Positions 44,886 to 53,010 of a DNA stretch of 64,000 nt are shown piece after piece (the first letter of the stretch is position 1; the number at the start of each line of letters is the position of its first letter). Where the stretch lies: assembly GCF_021044775.1 (NCBI RefSeq), contig NZ_JAJNOQ010000003.1, positions 1 to 64,000 on the forward strand. The letters are read 5' to 3'. The notes beneath the pieces are model-generated. The model was not told the origin of the DNA. It searched no databases and worked only from the letters and a program-made list of their open reading frames with translations. The position numbers and the translations under genes were made by a program. Source of the DNA: Paraeggerthella hominis (GTDB lineage: Bacteria; Actinomycetota; Coriobacteriia; Coriobacteriales; Eggerthellaceae).

Positions 44886-45908
44886 GTGCGGGCGTTTGGG
44901 AGAAGGCTTGCGGCCAGGGAGGGGGGCGGCGCGTTGTTCGGATCGCTGATCGTGTGCTACTTGTTCTTGGGCGGCGCGGGAGCCGGTGCTTGCCTGGTTT
45001 CGGCTGCGCTGAGCTTGCTGTCTCCTGCTTCTCTGACCGTGCAGCGCATGCCTGGTCGCACGGGTTCGCCTTGCAGGATCGTTCGCCTGCCTGAAGCGTA
45101 TAGGCGACTGCTTGCTCCGGGGCTTGCCGCGGGATTGACGGCGCTTGGAGCTGGCATGGTCTGCTTGCTGGCGGACGTCGGGCGCATCGATCGCGTGGCG
45201 TCGCTGCTTCTGAACCCTTCATTGTCGTACGTTGCGGCGGGCGCCTGGGCTTTGGCCGCGTGCTTCTTGCTGGCGTGCTTCTTGCTGGTTGCATGGGTCG
45301 GCTTGGCCCGCCTCTCGGTTGCGGTGGTTCGCGTGGCCGAGGTTTTGCTGGCTTTGGCATCGGTCGTGACCATGGCGTATACGGGCTTACTGCTGCAGAG
45401 CATGCCCTCGGTGCCGCTCTGGTCGACGCCTTGGCTTCCGGTGCTGTTCGTCTTTTCGTCGCTTTCGTGCGGATGCGCTATGGTTCTGGCTGTCGGTCAG
45501 TTCTCAGGCGCAGCGCGAATGTTCGGGGGCGTGTTTCGGCGGCTGGCGGCTGTCGATGCCGTGGTCGTGGCGTGCGAGATTCTGGTTGCGGCAGCTTACG
45601 TAGCTGCGGTTTCGGGGCTGACCGCGCTGGGGGCTCCTGCGTTTTCCGGTTCGAGCGGCACCGGACAGGCGCTGGCCGTCTCGTCGCAGGTTTTGGTTGG
45701 CGGCCCGGACGCGTGGCTGTTTTGGGTTGTGTTCGCGGCGGGCGGACTTGCCTTTCCGCTTGCGGCTGATTTGGCGATCGTGCGGGTTGCGAAGCCTTTG
45801 CCGATGATGGCTTTAGCTGTGGCTGCGGGTGTTTTAGCCGGTGGGCTCGCTTTGCGGTATTGCCTGGTTGAAGTGGGAATGCAGCCTGTTTTGCAGATGG
45901 GATTGTGA
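44886..45908 (+). CDS. NrfD-like integral membrane protein
   Basis: The protein is 340 aa from GTG 44886. About eight hydrophobic segments begin with LFGSLIVCYLFLGGAGAGACLVS, which is the NrfD/PsrC start pattern. Unlike the NrfD genes at 26228 and 50975, no ferredoxin or catalytic subunit gene adjoins it. It may serve the molybdoenzyme encoded 3 kb downstream, with which it seems to share an operator, or act alone. A GntR gene follows after 12 bp. Confidence 0.7.
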   Translation: MRAFGRRLAAREGGGALFGSLIVCYLFLGGAGAGACLVSAALSLLSPASLTVQRMPGRTGSPCRIVRLPEAYRRLLAPGLAAGLTALGAGMVCLLADVGRIDRVASLLLNPSLSYVAAGAWALAACFLLACFLLVAWVGLARLSVAVVRVAEVLLALASVVTMAYTGLLLQSMPSVPLWSTPWLPVLFVFSSLSCGCAMVLAVGQFSGAARMFGGVFRRLAAVDAVVVACEILVAAAYVAAVSGLTALGAPAFSGSSGTGQALAVSSQVLVGGPDAWLFWVVFAAGGLAFPLAADLAIVRVAKPLPMMALAVAAGVLAGGLALRYCLVEVGMQPVLQMGL

Positions 45909-45920
45909 TAAGGATGGAGA

Positions 45921-46418
45921 GTGCGACCAATGGATAAGTCCACGTTCCCTTTCGAAGTTGATGCAACTACCGACGTGCCTTTGTGGGTACAGCTGCGCCA
46001 GCGGCTTATCTATTTGATCAATTCCGGTTATTTCAAGCCTGGCGATCGGTTGCCGACGGTGCGTGGGCTGGCGTCCGACATTTCCATCAACTACAACACG
46101 GTGAACAAGGCGTATCTCAGCCTTGTGTCCGATGGATATCTGGAATCGACGCGTGGGCGCGGCGTGTTCGTGCGCGACTTGGACGCGGAGATGGACGAGG
46201 GGTTCGCAAAGGAGATCGATAGCCTTATGGACGATTGCATTGCGGCGTGTCGCGACCTGGGCTTGTCTCTTGACGACGTGCAGCGGTGCATGCTCCTTAA
46301 GATCAAGCAGGCAAAAATGGCCGAGGGGATTGAGGACGATACTTCAGTGGAGGGATCTGGCCGTATCGTGAAGGTGGACGTGATCGGTGCATCTGGCGGC
46401 AAAGTGCGCGGCGCATGA
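45921..46418 (+). CDS. GntR-family regulator, YtrA-like
   Basis: The protein is 165 aa from GTG 45921 (AAGGATGGAG upstream); ATG 45930 is the alternative. A winged helix-turn-helix occupies residues about 20-85: PLWVQLRQRLIYLINSGYFK, then LPTVRGLASDISINYNTVNKAYLSL and the wing YLESTRGRGVFV. The short C-terminal helical region is typical of the YtrA group, which regulates transporters. It is a good candidate to bind the palindrome at 47730 and the half-site at 44870. Its end overlaps a possible start of the next gene. Confidence 0.85.
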   Translation: MRPMDKSTFPFEVDATTDVPLWVQLRQRLIYLINSGYFKPGDRLPTVRGLASDISINYNTVNKAYLSLVSDGYLESTRGRGVFVRDLDAEMDEGFAKEIDSLMDDCIAACRDLGLSLDDVQRCMLLKIKQAKMAEGIEDDTSVEGSGRIVKVDVIGASGGKVRGA

Positions 46419-46450
46419 TCAACTGGTATAAGAAGAGGGAAGAAACCGAC

Positions 46451-47455
46451 ATGAATCTTGAAAACAGCAGGAATGCTCGGCGCAGGCGGACGACTGAAGC
46501 CGAGTCGCGTTCGTTCGGAGGGCGTTCCTCGTGGAGGGTGCTTCCCGATGCGAATACGGAAGTGGTGGGCGAGCGCGCTTCGAGTGCGGGCGTGCTGTTG
46601 TTTACCGCGACGGTGTTTCTGGTGACGTTTTGCCTGGTTATGGGCATCTCGATAGGGGCAACGGGTCGTATGGGGCTGGTTTCTCTTGCGCTTTCGCTGG
46701 TTATGGGGCTGCTGGCTGCCATGTCGACGCATATCGCGCAGCAGTGGGAAAAGGTCGTGGTGCTGCGTTTCGGCAAGTTCAATCGAGTTTCCGGGCCGGG
46801 GTTGTTCTGGACCATCCCTATTGTCGAGCAGAACACCATGCGCGTGGACAATCGCGTTCGCGTGACCACGTTCGGAGCCGAAGAAACCCTGACGGCCGAC
46901 CTGGTGCCACTCGATGTGAATGCGGTCCTGTTCTGGCACGTGTGGGATGCAAAGGCGGCGTGCATGGAAGTGGGGGACTTCACGCGCGCGGTGGAGCTTG
47001 CCGCTCAGACGGCTTTGCGCGACGCTATCGGTCGGGGAGGCGCGGCCGAGGTGGCCATTCGCCGCGAGCAGCTGGACCGCGAGCTCAAACGCGCGCTCGA
47101 AGAGAAGGTGGAGCCTTGGGGCATTACCATCCTGTCGGTGGAGATCCGCGACATCTTGCTGCCGAAGGAGTTGCAAGATGTTATGTCGCTTGAGGCTCAG
47201 GCCGAGCAGCGCAAGAAGGCTCGCATCATTCTTATGGAGGCTGAGCAGGATATCTGCGAAATGATGGACGATATGGGCGATATATACGCGAGAAACGATG
47301 CTGCGCTGCGGTTGCGCTCCATGCATCTTCTGTATGAGAGCGTTCGAGAAACCGGCGGCACGGTTGTGGTGCCAAGCAGTTTCAGCGAGGGCTTTGGGGA
47401 CGTGCTCGGCGACGCTGCGAAAGACGCTCTTGGCGGGAAAGGCGGGAAGGCGTAA
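46451..47455 (+). CDS. SPFH-domain membrane protein (stomatin/prohibitin family)
   Basis: The protein is 334 aa from ATG 46451 (AGAGGGA upstream); ATG 46415 overlapping the GntR stop is possible. Two hydrophobic segments (about residues 45-95) are followed by the SPFH domain: EKVVVLRFGKFNRVSGPGLFWTIP, VDNRVRV, and a helical region ending LEAQAEQRKKARIILMEAEQD. This is the slipin type, a scaffold that forms membrane microdomains. No NfeD partner is seen. It is co-transcribed with an NrfD-like protein and a GntR regulator, suggesting a membrane-stress or respiratory-complex role. Confidence 0.85.
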   Translation: MNLENSRNARRRRTTEAESRSFGGRSSWRVLPDANTEVVGERASSAGVLLFTATVFLVTFCLVMGISIGATGRMGLVSLALSLVMGLLAAMSTHIAQQWEKVVVLRFGKFNRVSGPGLFWTIPIVEQNTMRVDNRVRVTTFGAEETLTADLVPLDVNAVLFWHVWDAKAACMEVGDFTRAVELAAQTALRDAIGRGGAAEVAIRREQLDRELKRALEEKVEPWGITILSVEIRDILLPKELQDVMSLEAQAEQRKKARIILMEAEQDICEMMDDMGDIYARNDAALRLRSMHLLYESVRETGGTVVVPSSFSEGFGDVLGDAAKDALGGKGGKA

Positions 47456-47693
47456 GGTCTTGGCGCCGTGCTTCCAAGTTGCGCGGCTGTTTTGTACATA
47501 ATTCATGCGTACGCAACAATTCTCGTCCGATTGCCCTTGATAATTGTGCGGCGTAAGCTTGTCGGACTTGATGCTGGTTGAATGCTTGTGCTTGTCGACT
47601 GCTCGGATGTGCGGGGTCGACGTTCCTGCTATTGATCTGCTGGATTTGAAGGTTCCCGCGCTTTGCATCCAACGGTACGAGCTGAAGCGACCG

Positions 47694-47722
47694 CTGACAT
47701 TGTTTCTAAAATAGAATAATAC
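47694..47722 (+). promoter_or_regulatory. Candidate promoter of the Mo reductase operon
   Basis: CTGACA (47694-47699), 17 bp, TAATAC (47717-47722). The predicted start is near 47729, right at the edge of the 41-bp palindrome. Confidence 0.5.
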
Positions 47723-47729
47723 TGCCGGT

Positions 47730-47770
47730 AAATTATCCTATGACAATCATTGATTGTCATAGGATAATTT
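47730..47770. promoter_or_regulatory. 41-bp perfect palindrome, probable operator
   Basis: AAATTATCCTATGACAATCA (47730-47749) is repeated exactly in reverse complement at 47751-47770 around one central T. It lies immediately after the predicted -10 box, about 150 bp before the catalytic subunit start. A near-identical half-site precedes the NrfD-like/GntR/SPFH operon. No T-tract of terminator type follows beyond TTT. Confidence 0.7.
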
Positions 47771-47917
47771 CGTATAGTGCAGGCAAGGGAATTTGGCCAA
47801 TTCTTGTCAGGAACGTATTGGAGGATATCCGATAGGATTGCGCTTGGGATTCGCGGCAATAGATTCGCGATCCATTTCGCAGGGGGATATCCTGACGAGA
47901 TCTTTGGAGGAGGAGAA

Positions 47918-50332
47918 ATGTCAGGAACAACCAGCTCGCAGAGCGGGCTCACGCGTAGGAGTTTCCTGAAAACAACCGGCGTTGCGGCTGGGGCGTTGGG
48001 CCTTGCGGGCGCCGTTGGCATGACTACGCCCGATGGTTGGCTTGCGCCCTCGGAGGCCCACGCCGAGCCTGAGGAGCGAGTGGGGTATACATTCCACTAT
48101 CGACATTGTCAATGCAACTGCCACTTGAAGTGCACCGTTCGCGATGGTCGCATGGTTCTTGTCGAGCCGAATACTTGGCCGGATAAGAGAAACGAAACCG
48201 TATGCTTGAAGGGTATCTCTGAGATCCAGCATACATACAGCTCTGAGCGGCTGCAGGTTCCCCTAAAGCGCGTTGGCGAGAGGGGGTCGGGAGATTTTAT
48301 CGAGATAACTTGGGAAGAGGCTCTTGACACCATTGCCGACAAGGTAAAGGAAACCCAAGAAAAGTACGGCGCAGGGGCCATTGCTTTCCAGACGGCAGTG
48401 GATTCCCTAACCACGTTCTTGCCAAAACTTCTCAAAGGACAAGAAAAACCCCACCGCGGCATTGATATCGGTTTAGGGAATGGGTTTTCGCCGGCATTGG
48501 CTGAATCTGGTCAACAGGGAGCATCCTCGAATGAAGTTGCTGACTGGAAAAATGCTAAAACCATTCTCAACGTCGGTTGCAATATGCTCGAAACCTGCAT
48601 GGTGACGGCTCCTTACTTCTTTGAGGCAAAGGAAGCGGGTGCAGAAATTATCACGCTGGATCCCAATTTTTGCACCACTGCTGCAAAAAGCTCTCGCTGG
48701 ATACCTATGATCGCGGGTACTGATCCGGCATTGTATCTGGGGATGATTACAATCATTCTAGAGAATGAATGGTATAACGAGCCGTATCTTAAGGCTAATA
48801 CCAGTATGCCTTTCTTGGTCAAGCGTTCCGATGGATCGCTTTTAAGGGAGCGCCCTGCCGTCGACGGCAAGCAAGCAGGTGACGATAATCCGTTCATGGT
48901 TTGGGATGGGCGCACGGGCTCGCTTGCTGGATACCGCGCAGATGGCGTAGACCCAGTGCTTGATTTCGAAACGTCCATCAATGGCGAAGAGTTCGTCACT
49001 GTTTTTCGACTGCTAAAAGAAAGCCAGAAAAAATACCCTGCTTCATGGGCTGCGAGGACAACGGGCGTAGATGAAGATGTTCTTGTCGAAATAACCGACA
49101 AGTATGCAAACCACGGACCTTCGATTCTCTCGTTTGGATTCGGCGGTGGTGAGAAGTTCTATAACGCTGATGTTGCCGGGCATGCAGCCGTTTTGCTTGC
49201 GACCCTTGTGGGTTCGTTTGGAACTGACATTCCTGGTTGGGGCGCAGGCGCGTACGTCAATGCTTACCAAAAGATATTCGGCGCAGGAAAACTGGCTAGT
49301 TGGCCGCTTCCCGATGAATGCAAGACGGCACCGGCTCCCAAAGCGAGCGTTGACTACCGCGATGAAGAGAGCGGCATTCGTTTCATGTGGGTGCAAAACG
49401 GAGGCTTTCAGCAAATTGCGGGAAACCAGAATCGAACGAACGAATGGGCGAAAACGCTCGATTTCGTTGTCGTTCAGGACATTTGGCATACTCCTTCGGT
49501 TGATTGGGCTGACATTGTCCTTCCTGTTTGCTCTCATTTTGAAGTCGACGAAGAAGTGGGTTTCTTGCGCGCGCTGCGCGGCCATGTTCTTCTCCAGCAG
49601 AAAGTGCTCGATCCTTTGTTTGAAAGCAAAACCGATTTTTGGATCGATTGCGAAATGGCGAAGCGCTTGGGGTACGGAGATTTTTTGCCGAAAAGCCAGG
49701 AAGAACTCGCCCGCTTTCAGCTTGATTGTGCCACCGACAAAGCGATTGCTGGCATAACGCTTGACGAGGTTATTGCCAGCAACGGTGTGGTGGCGCTTAA
49801 GAATCAGCCTGAGATTGCGCGTAGCTATAGTGGCCAAACCTATAAAACCACATCGGGAAAGATAGATCTGTATTACGAGAATCTTGTAAAGCATGATCAA
49901 GCCTTGCCTCAATACGAAGCTCCTTGCGAGGCTTACGAAGAGAATCCCTTGCGAGAGAAATACCCTTTGGTTATGACCCAGCGTCGATCGAAGTACTTCA
50001 TTCACCAGAACCTCATGGACGCTACGTGGATACGTCAGTATTACAAACCGACGCTAGAAATGAACCCGGGCGACGTATCTTCGCGTGGGTTGGCGTCCGG
50101 TGATATGGTCGAAGCGTTTAACGATCGCGGTTCCTTCAGTTGCGAATGCGTCGCCACTGAGGCGGTTCGTCCGGGCATGGCTGTTATTGTCGAGGGCATT
50201 TGGAGTCAGTACATGGGTTCTGGGGACTTGCAAAATGTCACCAATGATGCCGTCAACCCCAGGGGAAAAGCACTTGCCAAAGGTCGTGTTACTCCTTTCA
50301 ACGACACGCTCATCGAAGTTAAGAAAGCATAG
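47918..50332 (+). CDS. Tat-exported molybdopterin oxidoreductase catalytic subunit
   Basis: The protein is 804 aa from ATG 47918 behind GGAGGAGG; the frame is open to 47777 but the strong RBS and signal decide. A twin-arginine signal (TRRSFLKTTGVAAGALGLAG) leads, cleaved near AHA-EP. [4Fe-4S] ligands are C64/C66, C68, C72 and C96 (VCLKG). The remainder is the DMSO-reductase-superfamily fold with LDPNFCTTAAKSSRWIPM and a C-terminal pterin domain. It should act outside the membrane as a terminal reductase or oxidase; the substrate is unknown. Ferredoxin, NrfD and TorD-like genes follow directly. The gene is more AT-rich than its neighbours, which hints at transfer. Confidence 0.85.
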   Translation: MSGTTSSQSGLTRRSFLKTTGVAAGALGLAGAVGMTTPDGWLAPSEAHAEPEERVGYTFHYRHCQCNCHLKCTVRDGRMVLVEPNTWPDKRNETVCLKGISEIQHTYSSERLQVPLKRVGERGSGDFIEITWEEALDTIADKVKETQEKYGAGAIAFQTAVDSLTTFLPKLLKGQEKPHRGIDIGLGNGFSPALAESGQQGASSNEVADWKNAKTILNVGCNMLETCMVTAPYFFEAKEAGAEIITLDPNFCTTAAKSSRWIPMIAGTDPALYLGMITIILENEWYNEPYLKANTSMPFLVKRSDGSLLRERPAVDGKQAGDDNPFMVWDGRTGSLAGYRADGVDPVLDFETSINGEEFVTVFRLLKESQKKYPASWAARTTGVDEDVLVEITDKYANHGPSILSFGFGGGEKFYNADVAGHAAVLLATLVGSFGTDIPGWGAGAYVNAYQKIFGAGKLASWPLPDECKTAPAPKASVDYRDEESGIRFMWVQNGGFQQIAGNQNRTNEWAKTLDFVVVQDIWHTPSVDWADIVLPVCSHFEVDEEVGFLRALRGHVLLQQKVLDPLFESKTDFWIDCEMAKRLGYGDFLPKSQEELARFQLDCATDKAIAGITLDEVIASNGVVALKNQPEIARSYSGQTYKTTSGKIDLYYENLVKHDQALPQYEAPCEAYEENPLREKYPLVMTQRRSKYFIHQNLMDATWIRQYYKPTLEMNPGDVSSRGLASGDMVEAFNDRGSFSCECVATEAVRPGMAVIVEGIWSQYMGSGDLQNVTNDAVNPRGKALAKGRVTPFNDTLIEVKKA

Positions 50333-50340
50333 GTGATCGA

Positions 50341-50958
50341 ATGACTAGGCTGGGAATAGCTATCAATTTGGATCGCTGCACTGGTTGCAATACGTGTGCA
50401 ATGGCGTGCAAGATGCAGAACAATGTGCCCATGGGCATGACGTGGAACCGAGTGATTAATGAGGGATGCGAATCTGAGTTCGGAGTTCAAGGAACTTACC
50501 CTGATGTTACGCGCACGTATCTGCCTATTGCCTGCCAGCATTGCGAGAATCCGGCGTGCTTGCGCGTATGTCCGACGGGGGCTACGTACAAGGATGACAA
50601 GGGACGCGTGGAAATTGACTACGAAAAGTGCATCGGTTGCCGTATGTGCATGGCTGCTTGTCCGTACAATGCACGCGTGTTTAATTGGAGTGATCCGGTT
50701 CGCGATCCTGATTTCAATTATGGAGACAAAAGCGTACCGGTGCGCGGAAAGGGCGTTGCTGAAAAGTGCACGTTGTGCAAAGAGCGCACCGACCGCGACG
50801 AGCAGCCTATGTGCGTGAAATGCTGCCTATCAAAAGCTCGCACATTCGGTGATCTTGATGATCCCGAGAGCGAGATATCGAAGCTCGTCGTTGCTCGCAA
50901 GGCCGGCGTCCTCCTTGAGGAACAAGGTACCCGCCCGCAAGTCCATTACTTCAACTAG
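50341..50958 (+). CDS. Four-cluster ferredoxin subunit (DmsB type)
   Basis: The protein is 205 aa, starting nine bases after the catalytic gene. The Cys groups are CTGCNTCAMAC, CQHCENPACLRVCP, CIGCRMCMAACP and CTLC with CVKCC, for four [4Fe-4S] clusters. It lacks a signal and should be carried out with the Tat-dependent catalytic subunit. It relays electrons from the NrfD subunit to the Mo site. Confidence 0.9.
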   Translation: MTRLGIAINLDRCTGCNTCAMACKMQNNVPMGMTWNRVINEGCESEFGVQGTYPDVTRTYLPIACQHCENPACLRVCPTGATYKDDKGRVEIDYEKCIGCRMCMAACPYNARVFNWSDPVRDPDFNYGDKSVPVRGKGVAEKCTLCKERTDRDEQPMCVKCCLSKARTFGDLDDPESEISKLVVARKAGVLLEEQGTRPQVHYFN

Positions 50959-50974
50959 GGAGGAGGTGCAAACC

Positions 50975-52201
50975 ATGCAAACCTCTACGAAAACTAAAGC
51001 TGCCATCGGGGTGCTGGGAATGCTGACGGTGGCGGGTGTTGCCGCTTGGATTTATCAGCTGATGGGTGGTCTTGGCGTGACGGGCATGAATAACGGCACG
51101 TCGTGGGGCCTTTACATCACGTGCTTCATGTTCTTTGTGGGCTTGTCGGCCGGCGGCCTCATCGTTGCATCGTCGGCTAGCGTGTTTCATGTGTCCGATT
51201 ACAAGAAGGTGGCGTTGCCCGCGGTTATTCTATCCACGGTGTGCATCTGCTGCGCAGGAATGTTCGTGCTTATCGATCTTGGCGGCATTCAACGGGTGTG
51301 GCGCATTGTTACGGGACCGAACGTGATCTCCCCCTTGTTCTGGGATATTTGCGTTATCACGATGTATCTTGTCATCAACCTGGCGTACCTGTACTTTATG
51401 ATGTCAAAAAAGCCGGGTGCCCAGGATAAGGTTGCTGTCGTTAGTCGCTTTGCCTTGCCCATCGCTATTCTGGTGCATTCAGTGACCGCGTGGATCTTCG
51501 GTCTGCAGATTGCGCGAGAGGGTTGGTATTCCGCCATCATGGCGCCGTTGTTTGTGGCTTCGGCTATGGATTCGGGCTTGGCGTTGCTGCTTCTGGTGTT
51601 GAACGGATTGAACAAGTCGGGTGTGTTCAAGACGGACAAGAGACTGTTGGCGAACTTGGCGGGACTTTTGGCTGTATGCGTTGCTGTCGACGCGTTCTTT
51701 ATCGGCTGCGAGGTTCTGACCATGGCTTATCCAGGTGCTGCCGGAGCCGATACGTTAGCCATCATGACAACCGGAGCGACTGCGCCTTTCTTCTGGTTTG
51801 AAATTGTGGTTGGCTTGCTGATTCCGTTTTGCATTCTGGCGTTTGCGAAAAACCGTCAACGGCAAGGTTTGGTTGTTTTCTCCAGCGTGCTGGTGGTGGC
51901 TGGCGTGTTCTTCAAGCGCGTGTGGCTGCTGCTTACCTCGTTCTCCCATTTTAATGTGCCGGGTGCTCCGGGTGTGTCGTTGGGAACTGTTAATGCCCAG
52001 CAGGGAGGTTCCGACATGTGGGCGCTGGCTGGTACCTACGTTCCTACTTGGGTTGAAGTCGTTGTAGTATTGGGCGTTGTGGCATTGGGGGCTTTGGCGT
52101 TCGTGGCGCTGACGCGTATGCTGATGCCGACGAATAGGACGAATACCTCTTCGGCAGATGCGCGTCGCGTGGTTGAGCCCGCGTCGGAATCTGTTCAGTA
52201 A
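50975..52201 (+). CDS. NrfD/PsrC-family membrane subunit
   Basis: The protein is 408 aa from ATG 50975 (GGGAGGAGG upstream); the open frame runs back into the ferredoxin gene. It has about ten membrane segments including SWGLYITCFMFFVGLSAGGLIVAS, conserved in the longer NrfD group of complex iron-sulfur molybdoenzymes. It oxidises menaquinol and passes electrons to the ferredoxin subunit. The C-terminal tail is short and polar. Confidence 0.85.
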   Translation: MQTSTKTKAAIGVLGMLTVAGVAAWIYQLMGGLGVTGMNNGTSWGLYITCFMFFVGLSAGGLIVASSASVFHVSDYKKVALPAVILSTVCICCAGMFVLIDLGGIQRVWRIVTGPNVISPLFWDICVITMYLVINLAYLYFMMSKKPGAQDKVAVVSRFALPIAILVHSVTAWIFGLQIAREGWYSAIMAPLFVASAMDSGLALLLLVLNGLNKSGVFKTDKRLLANLAGLLAVCVAVDAFFIGCEVLTMAYPGAAGADTLAIMTTGATAPFFWFEIVVGLLIPFCILAFAKNRQRQGLVVFSSVLVVAGVFFKRVWLLLTSFSHFNVPGAPGVSLGTVNAQQGGSDMWALAGTYVPTWVEVVVVLGVVALGALAFVALTRMLMPTNRTNTSSADARRVVEPASESVQ

Positions 52202-52269
52202 GAGAAAGAATGCGCCGGACGCTTTTGTCAGGTTCGGCGCGTCGACTGATTTCAAGAAAGGACGACTCT

Positions 52270-52917
52270 ATGGCCGGTATTCCTTGGAAGGCTTTGTCTG
52301 AGGCGTACGGATTCCTGGGCAATTCGCTGCTTGCTCCTATGACCATGACGGCGTCGGTTGGTCTTGACGGGCGCTTTTGGGAGGCGTTTCCTACGTTCGG
52401 AGATCAAGGTTTGACTGACGCCGTTGCTGCGTGCGTTTGCTGGACTCAGTCTGTTCGCTCACGCGCAGAGGAGAGCGGGGAAGACTCGGTCGAACGCTGC
52501 GCCGTGGAATATACCCGCCTGTTTATTGGTCCTCCGTCTCCTTTGGCACCGCCATGGGAAACGATGTATCGAGCTTCGAACGTTACGGTTGGCTTCGGTC
52601 AAGCTACTTTCGAAATGCGTCAATTGTTGCGCGAGGCCGGCCTTGAACTTCGAAACGACAATCGCCAGTATGAAGACCATATGGGCATCGAACTGCTATA
52701 CCTTTCCGATCGATGTCGCTGGCTGTCGGGCGATCCTGTCGAGATCGTGGACGCTCGGCAGAAACTCGCTTCCTTTATCGACGATCACCCGCTTGATTGG
52801 ATTGGGTCCTTTAGAGATTGCGTGGAAGAGCAAAGCCCGGACGGTTATTTCTCCCGCATTCTATTGGTGACTCAGTGCTTGTTGAAGTGGCATCGGGCGG
52901 AATTGTCGGCTCTTTGA
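52270..52917 (+). CDS. TorD/DmsD-like molybdoenzyme chaperone
   Basis: The protein is 215 aa from ATG 52270 (GAAAGGA upstream). It is all-helical with the family motifs EYTRLFIGPPSPLAPPWE and a later YEDHMGIELLYLSDRC (E-x-x-D-H-[LIM] pattern). It should bind the Tat signal of the catalytic subunit and hold export until the cofactor is in place. It closes the operon. Confidence 0.85.
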   Translation: MAGIPWKALSEAYGFLGNSLLAPMTMTASVGLDGRFWEAFPTFGDQGLTDAVAACVCWTQSVRSRAEESGEDSVERCAVEYTRLFIGPPSPLAPPWETMYRASNVTVGFGQATFEMRQLLREAGLELRNDNRQYEDHMGIELLYLSDRCRWLSGDPVEIVDARQKLASFIDDHPLDWIGSFRDCVEEQSPDGYFSRILLVTQCLLKWHRAELSAL

Positions 52918-52960
52918 TCGGGCTTAACCGTTCGCCTTCTCGATTTGCGTCCCCAAAAAA

Positions 52961-52985
52961 GACGAGCCCCGTTTCGGGGCTCGTC
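52961..52985 (-). terminator. Intrinsic terminator of the surface-protein gene
   Basis: GACGAGCCCC and GGGGCTCGTC form a stem with a small loop. Read on the minus strand it is followed by TTTTTT, so it ends the transcript of the gene at 53011-54672. It may also stop reading from the chaperone side. Confidence 0.8.
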
Positions 52986-53010
52986 TCGACATGTGCGTTG
53001 ATCTGCGCGG

